In this document: one piece after another, positions 51,901-63,905 of the stretch
Layout of the letters: each line of letters begins with the position of its first letter
Numbering within the stretch: position 1 is the first letter of the stretch
Assembly: GCA_037954235.1 (NCBI GenBank)
Contig: JBBMOA010000019.1
Coordinates: 17,547,805-17,611,804, forward strand
DNA: 64,000 nt
Source: Aulostomus chinensis
Taxonomy: Eukaryota > Chordata > Actinopteri > Syngnathiformes > Aulostomidae
Reading direction: 5' to 3'
Translations under genes and position numbers: made by a program
Notes under the pieces: generated by a model
Databases searched by the model: none
What the model was told of the DNA's origin: nothing
The model's input: only the letters and a program-made list of their open reading frames with translations

Positions 51901-54900
51901 AGTTTCAAAAGTCTCCGTCGCGTTACTGCTGCATTTGCCTGAGCGAATCACACCGTTCCAATCAATGATTTGGTTTCCACCAGAAGCGCCGCAGCGCCTG
52001 TCAGGCACGTCCCAGCTGCGGCCCCAGCACTCCACTCTGCTGAGAATACACGGCGAGAATCTGATAAGGACCTTGTCTCTTGCTGTTGATCTTTGGCTGA
52101 ACAAGACAGACTTTTAGAAACTAGCAGATGCAATCTTCTCTTGTTGTTGATCTTTGGCTGCTCCTGATTGGAAGCTGCTATTAAAAAAACAATAGAAAAA
52201 GAATTCGTAGCAACTGATTGGTCAACAAACTGGAAGTCCTCACTGTTGAAATCATTTAGTAGACCTGATAATTGCTTTACTGAAACTGCTGAGACGCTGC
52301 CAGTAATGACGTCTGTGGTTGCCTGAACACTAATAAATTACAGTTACTGCACAGTACTTCCTCACGAACAAAGCACTACCGTCCTTATTCTCAAACGCAT
52401 ACAGCTGTCAGGGAGAAAGGGATGTTTTTGAACTGTGGCTCCTGGTAAAAAAAAAAAAAAAAATTGTCACAGTGGTAAGAATTTAAAACTACTTTCCCCC
52501 ATGAATATGTGCTGTACATTCCATTCCTATTGCTGGAAAGAAATTTAAAAAACACACATTGTGGATGTATCAGTGATTCACAGTTATAGTTTAGTAGTAT
52601 AGTATAGTATAGTATAGTATAGTACATACCATTTGGTAAAACTCCACACAGCATTTAGTACACAGCAATGTGGCCGAAAAATGTCTTTGGATGGAAGATG
52701 AACAGTGCTGTTCATGTGATAAATTTACTGTGACACAGGTAACTTGGTAAAAATGGTGTATCATCAAAGTTTTCACACTATCGATTCACGGAGCAGCAAT
52801 TTTCAGATGTTCCCTGGTGTTAGTCAGGATGTCAGAGATTCTGACTTTTGCGTTTTACTGGCACAGCCGTCCCTTTTGCAGCAACAGAAAGATCCACACA
52901 GCTCAACCGGTGCAGGCATCTCTGCATTTGCTTGAAAACTAGTCAAAGTAATGATAATTATATAATAAAAAACACTTTGCAGTTCAGATAGAGGTCTCTT
53001 TGGTTTTGGATCTGGACCAGAGGCCGCTGGTTGGTGACCGCTGCGATGCAGCAGTGACGGATGTCTAAAAATAGACTGGAACTCTGAAAATCATAATGAA
53101 AAATTCTTCCTCCTTTTTGGCAACCATCCAGCTGGTGACATCCAAGTGGCTGTCTAGTGAGCCTGTGCTGAAAAACGACCCTGGAGGACAGAATTTAAAT
53201 TATTGCCGTGTCTCTATTATAAATCTCCAAATGGCTTTGGACCAAAATACACTTTTAATTGTCTCACACCATCTGACACATCAGGTAGAGGCCTGTCCCA
53301 GAGTGCAAACCAAACATGGAGACGCTTTCACTCTGGTTTTAGTCTGCATGTTTTAATTCATTGCAAAAACACATTTATGGATATGAAATGTGCTTCATAA
53401 AAGAAGAAACTTTTCTGACTGAGATGTGTATTTTCATGACTGATGAAGATCTGAACTGTCTGCAGGCCTTTTGGAGGGAGAAAGGCTTCTCAGGGGAAAT
53501 TGTTGCAGGAGCATCCACCAACTGCCCGTTCTGTGTTACCTTTGACGCCACCAGCCCCAGCGGTAATGCTGCTTTGGTGGGCTTCATTGCTGGTCAGCTG
53601 GCTTCTCAGTGGAGCTCCAAGGAGGTAAAGTGGAACCAAACATTGATATTTGTATGCAGCTATAACTGAGGCCTGTCGGGGATGTCTATGTAAAACAGCT
53701 GCGCCTGATGTTGCTCTCAAGAAATGTCAGACCCATAGACGGCAAATGGGAGAGGAAAAGTTTACATCATCAGGCTGATCTGCTTAAAAGTACATACAAG
53801 TTCAAAGAGGATAAAGTTAATAGAGGATATGAACTATGCTTTGCAAAATCAAATTGTGGGCAGGCATGAAATATCATAAAGAAGTTGCCTGATGAGATGT
53901 CACAGTACTTAATAATTTAACTCTGGAGTCTGACATCCATTAGACTAAGATCAATGTATCTGAATTCACCGAGCCTGTCTCCTACAGCGACTACCGCTGA
54001 TGCATATCCTGCAGAGAGGTGTACGAGGAGAGCGGCAGCGCTTCAAATGTTTGTTTTCGTGCAAATTTATTGTTAAGCCTGCCTCTTGACTGGCGTGCGC
54101 GTTGTCTAAATTGCGTCCCATCAAATTGCTCAGGGGCAGAACTATGAAAACAGCAGGCAAGATTGTGAAAAACCTTAACTCCAATACCGCTGAACATATA
54201 GAATGAGGGCAGGGGGGTTTTAATTATTAATTAGGTACATAGATATAATGGGGTTATACCCTCTGTTCCAAGATACTTTTTAAACTTTATGTTTAGCAAT
54301 GAGGTTATTTTCTTCAACTGTATTTCTCATGTATAAATGATGTGCCGTGAAAAGAAAAATATAATCTTAAAATAGCAGATGGTTGAGTGAAACTGACTGC
54401 ACTTATCACAAAGGGAACAAAAGTTTAATTAAGGAGCCAACTGATCAATAATTGTTATCCACTAGATAAACAATGAATTAACTAAATTATTATTTCATTG
54501 AAGTTTCAATGAAACTCCTTCTGAAGTGGAAGCAAGGTCTTCCTATTTATTTTCCGTAACGTCGGTTACATATCGTAACTCCAGATTCACAGGATGCTTG
54601 GATTACCTCAGACAAGAAGTAGGAAGGCATTTTATGATTTTATTTAGTTTTTTTTTTAATGCTTGATAATTGGTTGCCATTCACTTCAGTTGTTTGGGAG
54701 ATTACTGCAACATATTTTACTGCAAAACTCCTACAACCTCCATCAGCCTCAAGGTGAGTGGATTATGACTGAATTTTCAGTTTTGGGTGAACTACCCCTT
54801 CAGTAGCATCCTGATCGTAACGATAAAACATCAAGGCGCAGACCTGTGCAGTACCCCAAGGTGTGACAGGGAAAATGTGTAGATGTGTGCAAAGGATGAA

Positions 54901-57900
54901 CCCAGTAGTAGCAGCTCTTAGAGTGGAGAGCCTGAACCAAATAGAGCAGCTTTGTTATTGGAATATCTCTTCCTTTCTAGCTATGTTGATTCATTTAATG
55001 TCCTCTGCTAGAGAGTGCGTACTGCTGTTTGACATCTACAACTCTTCAGTATACACTTTTCACACATGCTGCCTGCATTGTTTCGTCGTTTACTTCTGTG
55101 TTGACATTTTCATTTAGTCCCACTATTTTCCCTTTTTCCTTAAAAATAAATAAACCCTGACTTGTTCCGAGTTTTGTTTTGGCACTCGCCTGCTACGAAG
55201 CCCGTGACTAGCTGCCTCCCCGCTGTGCCATGCTGCACAGAGTGCTAAATAATTAACCTGCACTTGCTACTGCACTGCTAAATAGAGGAAAATAGTCTAG
55301 GTGTATGTCATGCAAGTGGTCACCCAGGTTACAATTACAGACTGTATTATTAACACATTTTTTGGGGTTTTATTTGCCCGTGTACTTTTCTTTTCCTTGT
55401 ACTTTCTTCAAAAAAAGTAATTTCACATCATACATTCATCTTCCCCGTGTGGTCTTGAGGCACTGTGATAAGGGACAACTGTAGGTTTCAGCTGCACAAG
55501 GCTGTGCTGAAAGTGAACTGCAAAGTGACAAGCGAAGCGACTCCAAGACAATTCTGGAACATCGATCGGCATAATTTACGGGGATCCATTCTTTTGGTCC
55601 TCAAGCAGGCCTCAGCAGCTCCACACATAACTCAAGGAGCATGCGCTGAACGCGCTGGAGTTCCTGTGTCCAGGTTTATGGGACGTGCATTCATATTTCA
55701 GCTCTTACTTCTGAGTCTGATGAGCATCTGTAATGTAAGTATCATGTTGGGACAGACCCTTTCTTCCGTTTACAGCCTGGAGAGAGGAGAGATGCTGTCC
55801 TTGCCAGTTTGGTGGAGTACCTCGGTCCTGAGGCGGCATTTTTCATCCACTATGAAGAGAAAGTAAGTTTTATGATTGTAAATGTCTAAAATGTTTTTGG
55901 TGTGTGGAGCCAAGATATATGGTTTCATTTATTTATCCAGGATTTAAGTGACAGAAGCTGTTATATTTATATATAGCAAAGTCTCTCACTTGGGTTAATG
56001 CACTGGAACCAAGTTGACCTGGTTTAACCTCGAAAGCCCAAACAATGCTGGAGGTCAGGTTGGCCTGGCCAAAACAAATCAGGACCAGCTCAGCAACTAT
56101 CAGGTCTGCATGCTAATTTAGGAGTCTATAGAGCGGTAAAACTGTCACTGCGTGTGAAAGTTTGTGATGAAGCGGGAGAAAGTTGTTGTTTTTTTACCTC
56201 CCCTTTTATTTTTGTCTTTTTCAGACTGTAAATAACACCTTAATAATCATGACCCTATTTACAGAAGTACCTCTGGATCTATTCAGTACCTCCTGGAGCA
56301 TAACTGGACCAAAACGGAATCTAAGCATTTAGATCCTACAAAGCTTTTTATAAGCATAGAACCAGGCAGACATTCCGGCAACAGTAGGAGCATTTTGCTG
56401 GTATGCATTCAAAAATTTGAGTGCCAGCTTGAAGTTGGGTTTTTTACACTCACGTTTTCATATGCATGGAGACAAGCAGGGAAAGAAGAGAGTGGAAGAC
56501 AAAGTAGTTCGGGTTCTGAGTGCAGTGCAAGGGCCACTCGATCAGCTCACAGAGAGCATGTCTGGGCATTCAGGCTGAATGTACTCAACCTGCTGCTGAT
56601 CACATAATTAGTACCAGTGTCCTGCCATAGGCTCCCACAACTGAAGTTCATCATTCATTGAAGGCGTCAATCTATCAAAAAATAGATGCCTATAAGTCTC
56701 GCTTTCGTCCATCGGAGAGATAAATGAGGGCTGTAATCCTTCACCGATCAAACACACAAAAACCCAGACAAAAACTCAGATTTGTGCAGCTGTCACAACT
56801 AAGTCAACACTGCAGACAGCTACATACCAGTGGAAACCCGAAGCCTAATGGCACCGGACCGGATTCAGATAAAATTGTAGTAAAAACTACATTGGGTTTT
56901 GAGTTTGGGGGTGGACAGAAAATCTGGCCGCATCCACACCACAACAGTGCTGACGTTGCTATTCTGCACTGTGGAAACTGGAGGATGGGATGCCAACATT
57001 GGATCACATCCTCTAGGAAGCAGCGAGTGCAGTTATAAAATGGCTCAGATACAGATGGCAGGTCTCGTCTTGGTTCGTATCAACACACTAGAAAGCTATT
57101 GCTTCACTCACTCATCCCTTCATGGGCAGCAGTGGCCCGACATGCCAGCTACTATAGAGTAGGAACTTTCTAAAAACAGAGGCTCATTTCTGTCTTCATC
57201 TCAAAACATGCAACAAAAAGAGTACATTAAAATAAATCCCTGGAAAGTGGGCATAAAAACCTGGCATGCCAGCCAGAACCAAGTGATTCCAAAATGAGAG
57301 CAAAACCCATAAGAGGTCATGAGCTACTATTACAATTCTGGGAAAGAAAATGTTTCATGCATTCGATATTCCAGTTGTCTAAATCATATTGTCCCACACA
57401 CAAAGAAAAGCTACTTAGGCAAAGCAAATGTATTTGTATCACATTTCATACCAGTGGAAATCCAGCAGGCTTTTCAGAGTTCCCAGGGAAAAGCAGAGGA
57501 GAAACAATCAAAAGCAAACATAAAAATGAGAAAACACACAAGCTTGAAAATTGATTTGAAACATTGCAAAAAAGAAACAAAAATTAGGTTTGTAGCCTGG
57601 GTTGGAGTCTGGATGGCATTGCCTGTTACTTCTGTCAGTTTCTTCCTCATTTTAGTGGCATAGAAGCTAAGGGCAGTAGTTTGAATCCTGGAAAGCCTAC
57701 GGTCCCACACCAGCCAGCTGACAGGTTCGCACAGTCACCGGGCCAAAAGCTCTGATAAGTATTTTGTATCGTAACAGTTCAGTAAGTTATAGATATGCCA
57801 AATAATCCAGTCGATTCTGGGAAGCCAGTCCAGTGAACTGTCTTCACTTCTTGTCACAGCCCTGGTTGCAGCATTCTGGATCACCTTACCTTTCCTAGTT

Positions 57901-60900
57901 ACAGACCTGAGAACAGTCCCTCACAGTTCAGCACAGTAATAACCTCAAAGATCTGACTTGCACCGCCTTTGCCGATAAGCTGTGACAACAGGCGAGTTGT
58001 TGGACCACATCTCCCAGAGTTCATTTTGAAATAAAGTAGTGTTGAGTGTATGACGACTTTAGGCTGGTCACTGCTCGCTCCACACACGCTGATGTTTGAC
58101 CACCACCCCTGATGTGTTTGACCACTATGGCGGCCCTGCCTGCAGCTGTTGTCAGCACTGACCACCGGGTTATCAGAAGCTGGATGTAGCATCCTAGCAT
58201 TTTCCGCTAGCCAAGGGTGCTTGCATGAATGCAGCTAGCTGTGAGGCCGAATGGCTAGCTGATATTCCGCTACTAAGAAATGGTCTGCTATCAGTCTTCA
58301 CGCGGGCGAATCATGTCGAGGTTTGCCACTGTTTGAATGTGTCTTTAGTGGTTAAACATGACATGATGTCAGAGATGTGAGCTCCTGCAAGTGGGGACAG
58401 CTAAGCTAACTAGCCAGTCTCGTGAGGGCTCAGAGTGTAGGGTCCACAGCACACAGCTTGACCTCAGCAAATTCCAAGCATCATTTTGATTAAACAAAAA
58501 ACACAAAAACAAAAAAACACAGTTTAAATGTCCAATATCTAGATTCTCACCTAAAAGATGGTTGAAATATGCATAAACCAAAGTAGTGCAACTACAATCT
58601 TCCTTCTCATTCCAGGAGAGAACACTTGCAAATTCCCTTTCTTGTCAGATGAAAAAAAACAAGCGATTGAGCGTCCAAACTCAAACTTATGAAAATAAAT
58701 AACAATTTGGTGAACAAACTGCAGTGACTGAAGTGAGAAAATCTTTGAGAAGCGGGGCTGAAAACACTGTTGGTAATTTTGCTTGTAAGAAGGAATCCAG
58801 ATTTACTTTTCGTGGCTTCACAGTTGCAGTTTTGAGGGAATAACCAGGGAGAGCAGTGAATTATAGAGTATCTGTAATGGATCTACAGACAGCAAAAGAA
58901 CCCTTTTAAGAAAATCCAAAGGTCATGGATGTAAATGATGTGTTTGAGAGGTACAAAATATTTCTTAAGAGATTTATTTTCTATCAGAAGAACCCATCTT
59001 CACCAGATCACTTATTTAACTAGAGTGTAGAAAAATGGATCGTCTCTCATCTTTTTTGGTTATTGGTTTGAAAAAAAAAAGGGAAATGAGCAAATTCATT
59101 ACACAAGTCGGTAGAATGAAATTCGAGAGTCCATTACATGGTTTAAGCATACATTGATAGACTGAAAAAGCACATTAGTCATGCTGATATGCTTTTAGTC
59201 CCTTGGCTGCTTTTTTTCCCCCCTCACTTCACTGTTGAAAACCAAGATAGAAGGAAAATTGCCCTGAGGGAGACATCGTGATTTACTTTGTTGACTAAAA
59301 GACACAAGGGGAAAGTAACTTTATAAAATAGAATAACAAGTCGGAGCTTATTGAGCATGGAAAAAGCTTATAAACAGATGGTGTTGAGAGACATTTTTGG
59401 TGACATTTTTTACTTACTTTTAAGCAAGTCGAGAGTTCGTTGATGTTAAATACTAATAATTCTGCACCTGCTATGTATTCAAATTGAAAGATAATTAAAC
59501 TCATGGATTCCAAACTGAGGGGCAGCATGGCTCAGAGGTAGAGTGGCCGTCTAGCGACCGAAGGGTCACCGGCGACCGAAGGGTCACCGGCGACCATGTC
59601 CAAGTATCCTTGAGCAAGATACCGAAACCCTAACTGCTCCTGATTGCCCTGAGATGGACTGGTGACCCGTCCAGGGTGAACCCGCCTCTCACCCAATGTC
59701 ACCTGGGATAAGCTCCAGCCCCCCCATGACCCTTAAAAGATAAGCGGTATAGAAAATGGATGGATGGATTCCAAACTGAATTTTCAGTCCTTTCTTCAAT
59801 GCTTTTGCACTTAATTTCATGTCATAATTCATTATCTGCATTGCTCCCTTTGGGGTTTGCAACTTTGTCACCTTTTTTCACCTCTGATGAGTTTGCTTTG
59901 CCCTATTAAATCAATTTAGATTAAATGCGGGGGAGGGGGAGCTATCATGTCTCATTTTGTTGAAACAAAACCATGCTTTTATCCTGCGTCATGAATGTTA
60001 TTAAACTCTTCTGTTTTATAGGACTGGGCTCAGGAGGAATACAGCGGAGGCTGCCCTGTTAATGTCATGGCACCAGGTCTGCTAACATATTACCATCCAA
60101 GCCTGAGGGAGCCATGTGGCAGGTAATCACACCACCGATGACGAATACACCACACTAGCACACTTCTCCTCCATATACTCGAAGGACTGACCTCATCACA
60201 CTCTGGCCAAAATGGCAGTATTGAGCTGTACCGCTGTACCAGTATGACAGTTGCTAAATCTCTGACATCAATATGTTTTCGAACAAAATTCAGAGATTAA
60301 AAGTATGTTAATTATTATACACTAGTGGGCACCAGTTCCTAGATGTACAGACGCCATGTCTGCACCTCCTCTTGTCAGCAGGGTATTACTCCCCAGTATC
60401 AGGTGCATACAGGTAACTGATATAAGTTGTGGGGGCAATTATGTCATCACCGATACAAATTAGTCTACTTCTATAGAAATAGCATGAGGTCATCAGGAAT
60501 AGTGTTCTCATAGGAAAACGTCCTATAATCCATTTCTAATGGCCTGTTGGGAGAAGCACAAAGCTGAACAAATGAGAAGGAGAGGTGGGGAGGGGGATTC
60601 AGGTAATGCATTTCCATAATGACATTAAGTCCATGGGGAGTGGAGGAAGCTCATTACATAACGTGACTGAAACAGTGAAATGGGGGTGGCAGCCCTCATC
60701 CTCATTCCTACCCCATACAGGGGATGAATCCTGAAGGACGTGCGAGTGACCTTGACACAGATCCAGCACACGCAATGAAGACAAGTCCATGCTTGACTGA
60801 CAAAAAAAAAAAAAAAAATGCAGCTGGGGCTTTCAGCATTTAACGGCACCACTGATTCCAGCAGTGTCTGGTGGATTACGGAATAGCATTTGGGGGACTA

Positions 60901-63900
60901 TGAGTGAGTCTTTCTTCATAATGGCATTCATTTCTCTGGAAAAGTGCTAAGCATGTGGGATCTGAAGCCCTCCCCACTCATTCCAAGCCAGGGTTGGAGA
61001 GACAGAGAGTAGAGAAGAGAATGAGGAGGAAGGAAGGAGCAAAATCTGCCAAAGATGAATACATTGACCTCAGTGGGTTCATGCTTTACAAAGGTAGTCA
61101 CTCCAAAACACAGGCTGGACTCACTGCACAGACAAGACTTGTTTAATGGAATACTGATTTTTTTCCAGAACAAAAACAAGTTTATTATTGCTGTTTCTCA
61201 CATTGAATATTTGTACTGCAATAATAACTACTGCATTCATTCAAAATACTATCTTTATTATTAGGTATTATCCGTTATAGAATATTCCATTCATACACAG
61301 AAGGTATCAGATTTTATTTGTTTCATTTATTTGGTTTGTGTCTGTGGTGTTTTAAATGCAGTAAAATCCATTTTTAATTGGCTAGTAATATCAGAGGCTT
61401 ACATTTCAACATTTTAGAAATGTGTACTGAGAAGGATAATTATTTGCCATGCAGGTATTTAGAGTCCTCCATCAGAGCTCTAAAGGGTGAGCACTTCATC
61501 TCCGTGCACAATGAATTTTGCATCCATTCAGCCATGTAGGGATTAGGCTGCCAGTCACACTGTCCTCTCTGGTTTGAAGGGCAGCGAGGCTGAAGCTCCA
61601 GGATGAGTCCTCCTGGAGCCCCACATGTGATCAATGAAGTACTGTTACAAGCTGTTACCATCAGTCTCTCTTAGGCAGGCAAATGACAGCAGCTGAAGGC
61701 CTTGCAAGGTGATGCGTGTGGTTACACCTCGCACAAGTGTGTCAGAAGCCTGACTGCTGACAAACATACAACAGTTGCGATATGATCTATTGATACCTTT
61801 CCTTCATGCTTACCATAATACTGCCACAGCAAGAAGAAACATGAGCAACATGGGCAGTCGGCTGATCAGCATCCCTAACGTGTGTGATCAGCACGTCAAG
61901 CTGCAAGCTAAGCTCCATGTTAATGTCTTCATATTGTCTGGTGCAATCTTGGGTTTCTAAGTGACAATAAATGCCATGCATGTTGAAGAACAGTGAGTCC
62001 CAACAAGAAAATATGATTTTTTTCTGTGTTGAAGATTCTTAGTTCATTTCATCAGGTGCTTGCAAAGTCTTTGCAAAGGCAAAAAAGTAATAAGAGATTT
62101 TAACCCACTACTGACTGGCAGTTCTATTGATGGTGTATTGATGGCCTTCCAATGCCCATTAAAGACAGACTTGAACCAGAGAGACCCTAACCCTCCGTCA
62201 AGGCGTTCTTGAGACCCCAGCACTCTCACGCTCACATCCTAATCAAAGCGGCGAGCAGCGATGAGCGGGTCTTCGGTACCAGACAGTGCAGCTGTTCTGT
62301 GAAGCAAGAAGATGGAAAAATCTGATATTATTTGGATTTTGAGACCTATGCTGCACTGTGGTGTAACCATCACTTCCCGCGTCGACAAGGTGATGCAAGA
62401 AAACACAAATTAAATATAGAATATGTTGCTGTACATCACAGCTCCCTGTAACCTGGAGGTGGTGCTCTAGCTGTGACTTGAATTCAGCTTCTTGATATCT
62501 TCAGGGCGAGACTTACATCAAACAGTTTGGAAAAGATCCGACTATACGATATATCTGAGGTGTTTCTGACCCACTGGGAGGAGGTAATCAAAGTCTAACA
62601 AAGAAATACCACTTCCTGCTGCCACCAGTTGGCGCTGTGACCGGTCTACCCTAGCATTGAACGGATTCCTCCTTGGCCCACGATACAACCCTTTACCAAT
62701 TTTGGTGAAGATCGACCAGAGAGTTTTTGTGTAATTCTTGTGACAGACAGACAGACAAATGTACTGAGAACAAGACCTCCTCGGCAGAGGTAATCATACC
62801 CTTCACACTTTCAGTGGGTCACATCTGATGGATAGGCACTCTCCTCAAAACTGCAGCACAAAGCTCATCCATGCATCCTCCACTAAGAGAGTGCTGCCAC
62901 ACTGCTTCTTGAATTGGCACAAAAGAGCCTTGGGAAGATCACTTCCTGCCAAAACATACAATATAAGTCTGATATGCCAATCACCAACACAAAGCCAAAG
63001 GCAAAGCATCTGTTTATACACAGACAATCCAAAAAAACACAATTTCCCCTCCTCACTGTCCTAACCCAAGGGCGTTACTAAGACAAAATGACCGAAAAGT
63101 TAGCAGGAAGTTGATGGCTAGATGCCACTGGTACTGATATAATCCACACCTGCAGAATCTTATAATTAGCAAGCACTGCCATTATGCACCAACTCACTAT
63201 CCTACAGCACAGGCAGAAATGTAGTGTTGAGGTCCTTCTAGTTCTCACAGACAGAGACGGATTTTCTAAAAACAAGGGAAATGTATCTGAACTATTACAG
63301 TAAAAAAAACATCCATTTCAGAAAAATATAGCATCTTTCCATGTTGAATACCTCTGTGAATATCTATATGGTCCTCACTCCATAACACCATTCACAGTAC
63401 AAACACTTCAATGGGCTTGTCACTACAATTCAAGATTGAAGTTTGTCATGTTAACAAGGGCTCTACAAGACCATGAAGAGTGGATTAGGAAAGTCAAGTC
63501 AGCCCAACAGATACAGTCACAAGAATATAAAAGATATAACTCATGAATTCAAGAGAACAGAAATGAACAGCAACTACAGGGAATATGTCCAAAATACGCC
63601 TTTATATGTGTGTATGAGTTATATAAAGTGACAACTCTGATTGTAAAGTATCACAGAGGTACGGGGAGTTAATCCGCAGGCCACAGATAGATGCAGCGCC
63701 AATCTGCATGGGCAACCCGACTGATGACCACAACATGCTGGCAGGGACTCGTGGTGATCAACTTCCAATTTCCACGCTAACAGCCCCAGACAGAGATGCT
63801 GCTATGGCTTCATGATACCAAATCATCCTGAAATCTGCCGCAAGCCCGGATGTCACTGCAATGGGGACACACGTCCGATACTGGTGATTTTTTAAACATC

Positions 63901-63905
63901 TCAGG

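Larger units (their letters stand above)
40005..53465. other. MAO-like intron 8 (13.5 kb), transposon rich
   Basis: Contains two hAT-type elements, two SINEs, a repeat related to retroelement 3' ends and several microsatellites. No additional exon was recognised. 42130-45890 and 50600-52440 hold nothing I can name apart from the GT tract at 42874. Confidence 0.7.

Noticed and set aside
54555..54600. cggttacatatcgtaac block like the end of a fish DNA transposon
   Set aside because: Too short, and no matching opposite end or target duplication was found.
59519..59600. tRNA-like sequence with A-box and B-box
   Set aside because: Part of a SINE with tail and target duplication. It does not fold as a full tRNA and is repeated elsewhere with the same tail.
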